The translations under genes were made by a program, and so were the position numbers. Source: Pirellulales bacterium (GTDB lineage: Bacteria; Planctomycetota; Planctomycetia; Pirellulales; JANQPP01). From it: a stretch of 41,501 nt of DNA. This document shows positions 1 through 8,687 of this stretch, one piece after another. Numbering within the stretch: the first letter of the stretch is position 1; every line of letters starts with the position of its first letter. The stretch is from NCBI GenBank assembly GCA_028289405.1, contig JANQPP010000118.1, positions 1 through 41,501 of the forward strand, written 5' to 3'. A model generated the notes under the pieces. The model saw only the letters and a list, made by a program, of their open reading frames with translations. It made no database searches and was not told the DNA's origin.

Positions 1-1
1 C

Positions 2-88
2 AAAGAACAAATTGGCGTCGACTGGCAATTCACCACCGCCGATACACGCATAAAACTCAAACGACTGTACCCGAAGATTAAGACCTGA
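2..88 (+). mobile_element. 3' end of an IS630-family transposase gene (cut by window edge)
   Basis: The frame open from base 2 to a TGA at 86-88 encodes 28 residues containing VDWQFTTAD, RIKLKRLYP. This matches the characteristic C-terminus of IS630-family DDE transposases, in which a DW(R/Q)FTT(A/E)DARIKLKRLYP-like tail precedes the stop. The rest of the element lies outside the window, so I cannot say whether the gene is intact. Its stop is 44 bases before the start of the transglutaminase gene, so the right end of the element must lie in or next to that gene's upstream region. The family assignment rests on recall of the tail motif. Confidence 0.7.
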
Positions 89-132
89 CAGACCACTAGA
101 GTTGGATCCAGGGTTTACCGTACGATGTCGGC

Positions 133-3100
133 ATGTCCATTCAAGTCGCGCTTCACCATCGAACGAGCTACCGGTACGACCGGTTGGTCTCCCTGTCTCC
201 CCAATTGATTCGGCTGCGTCCGGCACCGCACGCGCGGACACCGGTGAATAGCTATTCGCTCAAGGTTCAACCTAAAGAGCATTTCGAGAACTGGCAGCAA
301 GATCCTTACGGGAATTTTCTGGCGCGTTGCGTGTTTCCGAAAAACGTGTGTGAATTCCTCGTGGAAGTCGATTTGGTCGCCACGATGACGGTGATCAATC
401 CGTTCGATTTCTTCGTGGAACCGCGAGCCGACGAGTGGCCCTTCGAATACGACCCGTGGCTGGCCAAGGAATTGCAACCCTTCCTGGAATGCGAGCCACT
501 TGGTCCGGAACTGGCCAATTGGCTGAGCGGCGTGGACCGTACGAAACGGAACACGGTCAATTTCTTGGTCGAACTGAACAACCGCCTCCAGAATGAAATC
601 AAATACCTGATTCGCATGGAACCGGGAGTGCAGCGTCCAGAGGAAACACTCCAGCGTCGCTCGGGATCGTGCCGTGACAGCACTTGGCTCTTGGTACAGA
701 TTCTCCGCAATTTGGGAATCGCGGCCCGATTCACGTCGGGCTATTTAATTCAACTCACGCCGGATGTGAAGTCGCTCGACGGGCCTTCCGGCACGGAACA
801 GGATTTCACCGACCTGCATGCTTGGACGGAAGCCTATGTTCCCGGCGCGGGCTGGATTGGATTCGACCCTACTTCCGGCCTCTTGGCGGGTGAAGGCCAC
901 ATTCCTCTGGCCTGCACGCCTGATCCAGCGAGCGCCGCGCCCATCACCGGGAACGTCGAAGAATGCGAAATGGAGTTCGATTTTTCGATGTCCGTTACGC
1001 GGATTCACGAAGATCCGCGCGTCACCAAGCCCTACACCGATGAGCAGTGGAACCACATCGAACGGGTCGGTCATGATGTGGACGAACGGTTGCGCGCTGG
1101 TGATGTCCGTCTCACGATGGGAGGCGAGCCCACTTTCGTATCCATCGACGACATGGACGGTGCCGAATGGACCACCGCGGCGGCTGGTCCTGCTAAGGCA
1201 CGGCTAGCGACTGAATTGTTGCAACGCCTGCGGCGGCGTTTCGCGCCGGATGGCCTGCTGCATTTCGGGCAAGGCAAGTGGTATCCCGACGAATCGCTCC
1301 CACGCTGGGCGTTTAGCTGCTACTGGCGGGCCGACGGAGAGCCGATCTGGACGCGGCAATCGCTGATCGCGGAAGAGGGAAAGGAATACGGACACACCCG
1401 CGCGGAGGCGGAGAAGTTCGTCAAAACCCTGGCAGCCTCGTTGGAGGTCAATCCAGATTTTTGCCTGCCAGCACATGAAGACGTATGGCATTTCGTGGCC
1501 AAGGAGCGGGCACTCCCGGTCAATGTCGATCCTCGCGACAGCAAGCTGAAAGACCCGGAGGAACGTGCCCGTTTGGCCCGCGTCGTGGAACAAGGCATCG
1601 GCCAGCCGGTGGGCTACGTGTTGCCACTACGGCGCCAGTGGTGGCAGGCCCAAGCCCGGTGGGCCAGCGGACAGTGGCCGATCCGCCCGGACAAAATGTT
1701 CTTGCTGCCGGGCGATTCGCCGATGGGGTTGCGGCTGCCACTCGATTCACTCCCTTGGACACCCCCCACTCAGCAGACGCGTTTTTTTCCGGACGATCCG
1801 TCCGCGACGAAAGAGCCATTACGTCCTTATCCGGGCCATCGCGCGCAGCCGGAAATCCCCGCCGCGTCACCCGCGAGAGAGGCCGCCGACACCGGGATTT
1901 CCGAACAACGGCTTGGCGAAGAGAAGGAGGACGGTGTCATCCGGACCGCCATGTGCGTGGAGCCCCGGGACGGAAGACTGCACGTTTTCATGCCGCCCAT
2001 CGAACGCCTGGAAGATTATCTGGATCTCGTCGCGGCCATCGAAGCCACGGCGGAACAGCTCGATACACCGGTCACACTGGAGGGGTATTTGCCGCCCCAA
2101 GATCATCGCTTGTGCCACATCAAGGTGACGCCCGACCCGGGCGTCATCGAGGTCAATACACACCCTTCCCAAAGTTGGCCAGAGTTGGTGGAATCGACCA
2201 ACTCGCTCTACGAAGACGCATTCTATTCTCGATTGGGCACGGAGAAATTCGACTTGGACGGCCGGCATACGGGAACCGGCGGTGGCAATCATGTCGTGCT
2301 GGGTGGACCGACACCACAAGACAGCCCCTTTCTCCGCCGTCCCGACCTGTTAAAGAGCCTCGTCGGCTATTGGAACAACCATCCCTCGCTGTCTTACCTC
2401 TTCTCGGGGAGTTTTGTGGGACCCACGAGCCAAGCGCCGCGTGTCGACGAGGGCCGGCGCGATGCCTTGCACGAATTGGACATTGCCTTTCAACAAGTGC
2501 CGGGAACGGATGGCGTTTCGGCTCCCGGGGATGCGGAGCGGGCCTGCCCGCCGTGGCTGGTCGACCGCATCTTTCGTAACCTGCTGGTGGATGTGACGGG
2601 AAATACCCATCGCGCCGAATTTTGCATTGATAAACTGTATTCGCCCGATAGCGCTACCGGACGCTTGGGACTCGTCGAATTTCGGGCGTTCGAGATGCCG
2701 CCACATGCCCGCATGAGCCTCACGCAACAGCTTCTGTTGCGAGCCCTGGTTGCCCGCTTTTGGGAGCGGACTTACACGGAGAAGCTCATCCATTGGGGCA
2801 CTTCGCTCCATGACCGGTTTCTGCTGCCATATTTTGTGTGGAGTGACTTCGGGGATGTCATCGACGAGACACGCCGATTTGGTATCCCATTGGAAAGAGA
2901 TTGGTTCGCTCCGCATTTCGAATTCCGTTTTCCGCGAATTGGAGTGATTCACCCCAAAGGAGTCGAGATCGAATTGCGGCAAGCCATCGAGCCGTGGTAC
3001 GTGCTGGGTGAGGAACCGCGAGGAGGAGGAACCACGCGGTACGTTGATTCTTCCATCGAGCGGCTCCAAGTGACGGCGCGAGGCATCACCGAGGGACGGT

Positions 3101-3480
3101 ATGCCGTAACCTGCAACGGTCGGAGTGTCCCCCTGCAATCCACGGGAACCGAGGGGGAAGCCGTGGCGGCGGTCCGCTACCGCGCCTGGCAGCCGCCAAG
3201 CTGCTTGCATCCCACGATCCCGATTCACACGCCGTTGGTGTTTGATCTGTACGATGCCTGGAACGGCCGCAGCCTGGGGGGCTGCACTTACCACGTTTCG
3301 CATCCGGCGGGCCGAAATTACGAGAGTTTTCCCGTGAATGCTTACGAAGCGGAAGCCCGCCGCGCGGCCCGTTTTTTCGCTACCGGCCACACTCCCGGCC
3401 CCATGCCCCCACCCGCAGCGGAATCCAATCCGTTCTTTCCGTTGACGCTCGACTTGCGGCGGGATACATCGTCTACATGA
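133..3480 (+). CDS. transglutaminase fused to DUF2126 putative amidoligase
   Basis: This is a 1115-residue cytoplasmic-looking protein with no signal peptide. Residues 1-85 form the bacterial transglutaminase N-terminal beta domain. Residues 150-260 are a transglutaminase core with a visible triad: C180 in GSCRDS, H229 in DLHAW and D245 in GFDPTSG. The rest, from about residue 300 to the end, is DUF2126, starting near the GGEPTFVS motif. Pfam describes DUF2126 as a putative amidoligase. The family role is predicted to be formation or cleavage of amide or isopeptide bonds, and no substrate is known. ATG 133 is used because ATG 125 is out of frame. The stop overlaps the next start as ATGA, so the gene is translationally coupled to the ATP-grasp gene. 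The domain assignment is secure; the biochemical role is inferred. Confidence 0.93.
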   Translation: MSIQVALHHRTSYRYDRLVSLSPQLIRLRPAPHARTPVNSYSLKVQPKEHFENWQQDPYGNFLARCVFPKNVCEFLVEVDLVATMTVINPFDFFVEPRADEWPFEYDPWLAKELQPFLECEPLGPELANWLSGVDRTKRNTVNFLVELNNRLQNEIKYLIRMEPGVQRPEETLQRRSGSCRDSTWLLVQILRNLGIAARFTSGYLIQLTPDVKSLDGPSGTEQDFTDLHAWTEAYVPGAGWIGFDPTSGLLAGEGHIPLACTPDPASAAPITGNVEECEMEFDFSMSVTRIHEDPRVTKPYTDEQWNHIERVGHDVDERLRAGDVRLTMGGEPTFVSIDDMDGAEWTTAAAGPAKARLATELLQRLRRRFAPDGLLHFGQGKWYPDESLPRWAFSCYWRADGEPIWTRQSLIAEEGKEYGHTRAEAEKFVKTLAASLEVNPDFCLPAHEDVWHFVAKERALPVNVDPRDSKLKDPEERARLARVVEQGIGQPVGYVLPLRRQWWQAQARWASGQWPIRPDKMFLLPGDSPMGLRLPLDSLPWTPPTQQTRFFPDDPSATKEPLRPYPGHRAQPEIPAASPAREAADTGISEQRLGEEKEDGVIRTAMCVEPRDGRLHVFMPPIERLEDYLDLVAAIEATAEQLDTPVTLEGYLPPQDHRLCHIKVTPDPGVIEVNTHPSQSWPELVESTNSLYEDAFYSRLGTEKFDLDGRHTGTGGGNHVVLGGPTPQDSPFLRRPDLLKSLVGYWNNHPSLSYLFSGSFVGPTSQAPRVDEGRRDALHELDIAFQQVPGTDGVSAPGDAERACPPWLVDRIFRNLLVDVTGNTHRAEFCIDKLYSPDSATGRLGLVEFRAFEMPPHARMSLTQQLLLRALVARFWERTYTEKLIHWGTSLHDRFLLPYFVWSDFGDVIDETRRFGIPLERDWFAPHFEFRFPRIGVIHPKGVEIELRQAIEPWYVLGEEPRGGGTTRYVDSSIERLQVTARGITEGRYAVTCNGRSVPLQSTGTEGEAVAAVRYRAWQPPSCLHPTIPIHTPLVFDLYDAWNGRSLGGCTYHVSHPAGRNYESFPVNAYEAEARRAARFFATGHTPGPMPPPAAESNPFFPLTLDLRRDTSST

Positions 3481-6122
3481 GCAATGTCCAGGCCAATCCA
3501 CGCGCCGAGGAGAGTATCTTCCAAGGATACGCCCCAGCGGCAGCGTCCTACGACGAGGTTTTCCACAGCGACGGCGAAGTCCGCGACGGCTGGCGGGAAC
3601 TGTTGGCGACTGCTGATCAAATCGGCCGAACGGAGTTGACCCGCAGGTGGTCACGGGCGCAGGAAGAAATTCAGGCCGAGGGAATCGCTTATAACCCTTA
3701 TGACGACTCCACGGGCGTAGCCAGGCCGTGGGAACTCGATCTTTTGCCGCTGTTGATCGGAACGGAAGAGTGGTCGGCGCTGGCCACGGGGCTAGAGCAG
3801 CGGGCCCGGCTTTTGAACCGCGTTTTGGCGGATTTTTATGGCCCGCAAGAATTACTGACGCGAGGACTGGTGCCCGCCGATTGGCTCTTCTCGCATCCGG
3901 GCTTCCGCCGTGTCTTTCACGGGCAGCAGTCCCACGGTGGAACCTTTTTGCACATCTATTCAGCGGACCTCGCTAGAGCGGCGGATGGCCGCTGGTGGGT
4001 GGCACGGGACCGGACGGACGCTCCGCTCGGACTCGGCTACGCGCTGGAAAATCGCATTCTCGCCTCACGAATGCTCCCCAACGCCATTCGTAGATTTTAT
4101 ATTGAACGTTTGGCGCCATTTTTTATCCGGCTTCAAGAAACCCTCCGCGACCTGACGGCTGCCCGTCGGGATAATCCGCGCATCGTGCTTTTGAGCCAGG
4201 GTCCCAGCGGCGCGAACTATTTCGAGGACGCCTATCTGGCCCGATACCTGGGTTATACGTTAGTCGAAGGCGGGGATCTCGCCGTCCGCGACGATCATGT
4301 TTTCCTAAAAACACTTGCCGGCCTCTTGCCGGTCGATGTCGTACTGAGGCGAATAAGCGACGAAGATTGCGATCCATTGGAATCGGGAAGCGCGGCCGAA
4401 TACGGCGTGCCAGGCCTGCTTCAGGCTGCTCGGCTAGGACACGTAGCGGTGGCCAATGCGCTGGGCAGTTCGCTGGTGGAATCACCCTCCCTGATGCCTT
4501 TCCTACCGGGAATCGCGCGGGAGTGGCTGGGCGAGGAACTGGCATTGCCTTCGGTCGCGACCTGGTGGTGCGGTCAGGCGAAGGCCCGCTCGAAAGCTCT
4601 CAAGCTGATCGAAAGCGGCGAACTCACTGGGTACTCGGTCCGCTCAGCGTATCGCCTAGGCCGAAGGGAAGCAGTATCCGCGGCAGGCCCGCATGGCAAA
4701 TCGCCGAGAGACGTCCGATCGCTGTTGGAATCACGCCCGGACGAATTCATCGTTCAGGAAATGGTACAACGTTCAACCTCGCCAGTCTGGTACGAAGACG
4801 AGCCGAACCGCTTGCACGTCGCGCTGAGAGTGTATGTCGTCGCGGGGCCGGATTCATACCACGTGATGCCGGGCGGGCTGGCACGGCTGGCGCGGGAACC
4901 CGGCGAGCTCGACCTCTCCGTGTTTGGGGGCCAGGTCAGCAAGGATACCTGGATCCGATCCACCGGGCCAGTTCGCCACGTGAGCCTCCTCGCCACGGCC
5001 AAACAGCCCGTGGTGCTCCGCCGTAGCGGCGCGGACCTGCCCAGCCGCGTGGCAGATAACCTTTTCTGGTTTGGACGGCATCTCGAACGGGCCCAAGGCA
5101 CGGCGCGGCTGCTGCGGTCGGTGGTGGCCCGGCTAACGGGCGAGGGTGAAATGGGAGCCGCTCCGGATCTGGATTACCTCGTCCGATGCCTGGCCTTGCA
5201 GGGCCAAATCGAACCCGGTTTCGCCGTGGAGGAGATGAAGGACAAGCTTCCAGAGATCACCAATGTTTTGCCGGCAGCCGTGCTGGACGAACAGCAGCCC
5301 GGGAGTTTGCGCTCCTCGATCGCGCACGCGCATCGCAATGCCTCCCAAGTGCGTGACCGGTTGTCGCTCGACGGCTGGCGCATCGTGCATCACCTCGAAC
5401 GCACGTCTTCGCTGGCCTCCGAGAGAGCCGCCAAATCGGATCCATCTCCCGCGGATGTAGCCAAGGCAAACGAGAAAGAGATTCCGACACGCAAATTCGC
5501 GCACGTCCCATTCGGCCTGGTCGAATTGGACGGACTGATAGACGAGCTGATCGTGAGCCTGGCCGCGCTCGATGGTTTGATCGGGGAGAGCATGACGAGG
5601 ACATCGGCTTGGCGGTTCCTCGATTTGGGGCGGAGGCTCGAACGGGCATCGCACACCGTATCGCTGGTACAGTCGTTGCCCGATGAAAATCCACCCGAGC
5701 AGGGACGCGGGCTGGAAGCCGTTCTCGAAGTCGTGGATAGCCTCATGACCTACCGCAGCCGGTATCTCGCGGCGATCCATCGCGCGGCGGCACTCGATTT
5801 ACTACTAACCGATGAGACGAATCCACGTTCGCTCGCCTACCAGCTTGCCACCATCGCCGATCATGTGGGCAACATGCCGCGCGGCGACGCGCATCCCTTG
5901 GGGACTCCCGAGGATCGGATTGCCGGATCGCTATTGCACGGCGTCCGCATGGTCGATGTGGAGGACTTGAGTGTCGCCCAACTCGAGCGATCGAAGCTCG
6001 AAAAGTTCTTGCTGCGGACCTTGGACCAGCTTCCCAAACTGTCCAATCTGGTCAGCCATCGTTATTTCATCCATGCGGGGCGCCCACGGCAGATGTCCGA
6101 AGGACGGCGGGAGCACGTATGA
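3477..6122 (+). CDS. circularly permuted ATP-grasp protein fused to an alpha-E domain
   Basis: This 881-residue protein starts within the stop of the previous gene (ATGA overlap). Residues 1-505 are a circularly permuted ATP-grasp of the DUF404/DUF407 type, with FIVQE, ALRVYV, HVMPGGLARLA and QVSKDTW motifs. Residues from about 512 onward are an alpha-helical alpha-E (DUF403) domain that opens with SRVADNLFWFGRHLERA and has a second LGRRLERASHT helix near residue 720. Such ATP-grasp enzymes are predicted to ligate amino acids or peptides by an acyl-phosphate step, with alpha-E as an obligate partner. The nucleotide-loop region reads YSVRSAYRLG, so it lacks the lysine and the glycine-rich loop seen in the paralogue at 7158. 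It overlaps the following transglutaminase by 4 bases. Confidence 0.92.
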   Translation: MSNVQANPRAEESIFQGYAPAAASYDEVFHSDGEVRDGWRELLATADQIGRTELTRRWSRAQEEIQAEGIAYNPYDDSTGVARPWELDLLPLLIGTEEWSALATGLEQRARLLNRVLADFYGPQELLTRGLVPADWLFSHPGFRRVFHGQQSHGGTFLHIYSADLARAADGRWWVARDRTDAPLGLGYALENRILASRMLPNAIRRFYIERLAPFFIRLQETLRDLTAARRDNPRIVLLSQGPSGANYFEDAYLARYLGYTLVEGGDLAVRDDHVFLKTLAGLLPVDVVLRRISDEDCDPLESGSAAEYGVPGLLQAARLGHVAVANALGSSLVESPSLMPFLPGIAREWLGEELALPSVATWWCGQAKARSKALKLIESGELTGYSVRSAYRLGRREAVSAAGPHGKSPRDVRSLLESRPDEFIVQEMVQRSTSPVWYEDEPNRLHVALRVYVVAGPDSYHVMPGGLARLAREPGELDLSVFGGQVSKDTWIRSTGPVRHVSLLATAKQPVVLRRSGADLPSRVADNLFWFGRHLERAQGTARLLRSVVARLTGEGEMGAAPDLDYLVRCLALQGQIEPGFAVEEMKDKLPEITNVLPAAVLDEQQPGSLRSSIAHAHRNASQVRDRLSLDGWRIVHHLERTSSLASERAAKSDPSPADVAKANEKEIPTRKFAHVPFGLVELDGLIDELIVSLAALDGLIGESMTRTSAWRFLDLGRRLERASHTVSLVQSLPDENPPEQGRGLEAVLEVVDSLMTYRSRYLAAIHRAAALDLLLTDETNPRSLAYQLATIADHVGNMPRGDAHPLGTPEDRIAGSLLHGVRMVDVEDLSVAQLERSKLEKFLLRTLDQLPKLSNLVSHRYFIHAGRPRQMSEGRREHV

Positions 6123-7003
6123 AGTTCAAGATCTCCCACACCACGAAATACGAATACAGCGACACGGTGCCGTTCTGTCAGAATGTGGTTTATCTCCAGC
6201 CGCGCGACACTTCCCATCAACGCTGTTCGCGATTTCGGCTAACGGTGCACCCGCAACCAGCCACGAATCAGCGGCGCGCGGACTACTTCGGCAACACGGC
6301 CACGTTCTTTTCCATCGACAAAGGGCACCGCCTGCTCAACATCACCGCGACCAGTTCCGTGGACTTGGATCCACATCAACTGCCTGACATGACGGACACC
6401 GCGACATGGGAATCGGTGCGAGATGCCTTGCACCTTGATCGGACCGCGGAGGGGCTCGCCAGGTACCAATTCGCCTTTCGCTCGCCACATGTGCCGTTCC
6501 ACGCGGAACTGGCTGACTACGCTAGGCAAAGTTTCACTTCAGACCGACCGATACTGGAAGCTCTCGCGGATCTGAACCATCGTATGCACGGCCAGTTCAC
6601 TTACGACCCCAGGGCCACAAACATCAGCACGCCCATCATGGAGGTGTTCGAAACACGACGAGGCGTGTGCCAGGATTTGGCCCACCTCATGCTCGGCTGT
6701 TTACGGCCCTTGGGCCTGCCAGCACGTTACGTCAGTGGTTACCTGCGGACGCACCCGCCCGAAGGCCAGCCCCGGTTGATGGGAGCGGACGCTTCGCATG
6801 CCTGGGTTTCCGTCTTTTGTGGCGAACATGGCTGGATCGACGTCGATCCCACCAACGACGTCTTCCCGTCCCTTGAACATATCACCGTGGCTTGGGGCCG
6901 CGATTACAGCGATGTTTGCCCGGTCGCCGGCATGTTCATTGGTGGGGGCAATCACACGCTTTCCGTGGCAGTGGACGTAGCTCCGGTGGACAACCAGGAA
7001 TAA
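6119..7003 (+). CDS. transglutaminase family protein
   Basis: This 294-residue protein consists of a bacterial transglutaminase N-terminal beta domain (residues 1-90) and a papain-fold transglutaminase core. The catalytic triad is complete: C184 in GVCQD, H227 in SHAWV and D243 in DVDPTND. There is no signal peptide, so it probably acts in the cytoplasm like its partners. Proteins of this type are routinely encoded next to DUF404/DUF407 ATP-grasp and alpha-E proteins. They are thought to cleave or transfer the amide bonds made by the ligase, but this is a prediction. ATG 6119 overlaps the preceding TGA by 4 bases, making this the third member of a tightly coupled operon. It is shorter than the first transglutaminase because it lacks DUF2126. 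Confidence 0.93.
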   Translation: MKFKISHTTKYEYSDTVPFCQNVVYLQPRDTSHQRCSRFRLTVHPQPATNQRRADYFGNTATFFSIDKGHRLLNITATSSVDLDPHQLPDMTDTATWESVRDALHLDRTAEGLARYQFAFRSPHVPFHAELADYARQSFTSDRPILEALADLNHRMHGQFTYDPRATNISTPIMEVFETRRGVCQDLAHLMLGCLRPLGLPARYVSGYLRTHPPEGQPRLMGADASHAWVSVFCGEHGWIDVDPTNDVFPSLEHITVAWGRDYSDVCPVAGMFIGGGNHTLSVAVDVAPVDNQE

Positions 7004-7057
7004 AACCAGGAACGTCTTTTTTGGGGTGGACGACCGGCAATTGAACTCCATTTGCCC

Positions 7058-7089
7058 TTGCCAAAAAGCACTCCCACGCTAATTATAAT
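7058..7089 (+). promoter_or_regulatory. possible sigma70-like promoter for the second ATP-grasp/alpha-E pair
   Basis: A perfect TATAAT lies at 7084-7089 in the 154-base gap between the second transglutaminase and the stand-alone ATP-grasp gene. The best upstream match is TTGCCA at 7058-7063, but the 20-base spacer is longer than ideal. It would give the last two genes some independence from the first three. The call rests mainly on the -10 box. Confidence 0.33.
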
Positions 7090-7157
7090 GCACAGGCGGC
7101 CGCCATTCCGGTTGAATGCGCAAGCGAATCGCGGCATAAGACATTTGGCCTATTTAG

Positions 7158-8681
7158 ATGAGTCTATCCTCCTCGGACGAAAACCAGTCCCGCTTTCATT
7201 TTAAGAACTACGATACGGGCGGCTTTTACGACGAACTGATCGACGAGCACGGCCAGCCCCGACCCGGCGCTGAACTTTTGGTGCGGCGGATCGAAGAGCT
7301 TCCCAATGGGGAGCTCATGCATCGCCAACATATGGCGGAACGTTCCTTGTTTCGCATGGGCATCACCTTCGCCGTCTACGGCGATGAACAGGGCGTCGAA
7401 AAAATCTTTCCGTTTGACATTCTGCCTCGGATTATCGCTGCCGAAGAGTGGCACCGCTTGGAACGCGGCCTCAAGCAGCGCATTCGAGCGCTCAATCTTT
7501 TCATCGACGACTGCTACCACGACCAAAACATCATTCGAGAGGGGATTGTCCCTAGAACTCTATTGGAGAGCGCCACGAGCTTCCGGCCACAATGCGTGGG
7601 CTTGAACCCTCCGCACGGCATCTGGTGCCACGTCACCGGGACGGATTTGGTCCGGGACAAGGATGGCACGATTTATGTCCTGGAGGACAACCTGCGCTGC
7701 CCTTCCGGGGTATCGTACGTCCTGCAAAACCGCTTCGTGATGAAGCGCAGCTTTCCCTGGATTTTTGATGCCTCGCATGTGCGGCCCGTGGTCGATTACC
7801 CTGGCCGATTGTTTGGCCTGCTGGAACATCTGGCTCCGGAAAACGTCCAATCTCCCACGATCGCCGTGCTGACGCCTGGAGTTTTCAACTCGGCCTATTA
7901 CGAGCATTCGTTTTTGGCTCAGCAAATGGGAGTCGAACTGGTCGAAGGCCGGGATTTAGTGATCCGGGACGGTTTCGTCTGCATGCGGACCACCAAGGGA
8001 TTTCAACGGGTTGATGTGATCTACCGACGCATCGATGACGACTTTATCGATCCAAAAGCATTCCGCCAGGATTCTCTGTTGGGCGTGCCTGGCCTGATGG
8101 AGGTTTATCGCAGAGGGCGAGTCGCCCTGGCTAACGCTCCGGGTACCGGTCTCGCCGACGATAAAGTCATCTATGCTTATGTGGAAAAGATCATCAAATA
8201 CTACCTGAATGAAGAGCCGATCCTGCCGAACGTGCCCACATATGTGTGTTACAACGAGGAAGATCGCAAGTACGTGCTCGACAATTTGGACAAGCTCGTG
8301 GTCAAAGCGGCCAATGAGTCGGGGGGCTATGGCATGCTCGTGGGCGTGCATTCCACTCAAGATGAACGGAATAAGTTCGCCCAGCTCATTAAGGAGAATC
8401 CTCGCAACTATATCGCCCAGCCCACGCTGTCGCTCTCACGCGTTCCCTCGATTGTCGATGGGGAATTCGCCGGACGACATGTGGATTTGAGGCCCTACAT
8501 CCTGTACGGCGAGGATATTTTCGTATTGCCGGGCGGATTGACCCGCGTCGCCTTGAAGAAGGGATCTTTCGTGGTCAGCTCATCCCAGGGGGGCGGCAGC
8601 AAGGATACCTGGGTCATCGCTTCTTCTCCGCTGGAAGCCAAATACCTGCAAAGCCAAGTCCAACAACAGCGCAACGAATGA
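7158..8681 (+). CDS. circularly permuted ATP-grasp protein (stand-alone)
   Basis: This 507-residue protein of the CP_ATPgrasp_2 (DUF404/DUF407) family is paralogous to the N-terminal half of the protein at 3477. Visible motifs are YVLEDNLRCPSG near residue 173, GVPGLMEVYRRGRVALANAPG near 310, the nucleotide-binding stretch LVVKAANESGGYG with K383 and a glycine-rich loop, YIAQP, VDLRPYILYG, VLPGGLTRVA and the terminal SKDTW. All expected ATP-grasp elements therefore appear intact. The predicted role is ATP-dependent ligation of a carboxylate to an amine on a peptide or protein; the substrate is unknown. No clear Shine-Dalgarno precedes ATG 7158. The alpha-E gene follows after 6 bases, so the pair mirrors the fused protein upstream. 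Confidence 0.93.
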   Translation: MSLSSSDENQSRFHFKNYDTGGFYDELIDEHGQPRPGAELLVRRIEELPNGELMHRQHMAERSLFRMGITFAVYGDEQGVEKIFPFDILPRIIAAEEWHRLERGLKQRIRALNLFIDDCYHDQNIIREGIVPRTLLESATSFRPQCVGLNPPHGIWCHVTGTDLVRDKDGTIYVLEDNLRCPSGVSYVLQNRFVMKRSFPWIFDASHVRPVVDYPGRLFGLLEHLAPENVQSPTIAVLTPGVFNSAYYEHSFLAQQMGVELVEGRDLVIRDGFVCMRTTKGFQRVDVIYRRIDDDFIDPKAFRQDSLLGVPGLMEVYRRGRVALANAPGTGLADDKVIYAYVEKIIKYYLNEEPILPNVPTYVCYNEEDRKYVLDNLDKLVVKAANESGGYGMLVGVHSTQDERNKFAQLIKENPRNYIAQPTLSLSRVPSIVDGEFAGRHVDLRPYILYGEDIFVLPGGLTRVALKKGSFVVSSSQGGGSKDTWVIASSPLEAKYLQSQVQQQRNE

Positions 8682-8687
8682 GGCCCC

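Noticed and set aside
1485..2579. Open frame of 364 codons in another plus-strand register
   Set aside because: It is arginine- and glycine-rich shadow sequence inside the transglutaminase/DUF2126 gene.
2350..3654. Long open frame of 434 codons on the minus strand
   Set aside because: It lies antisense to the DUF2126 domain, shows no family motif and crosses the boundary to the next gene; G+C-rich codon use opens such frames.
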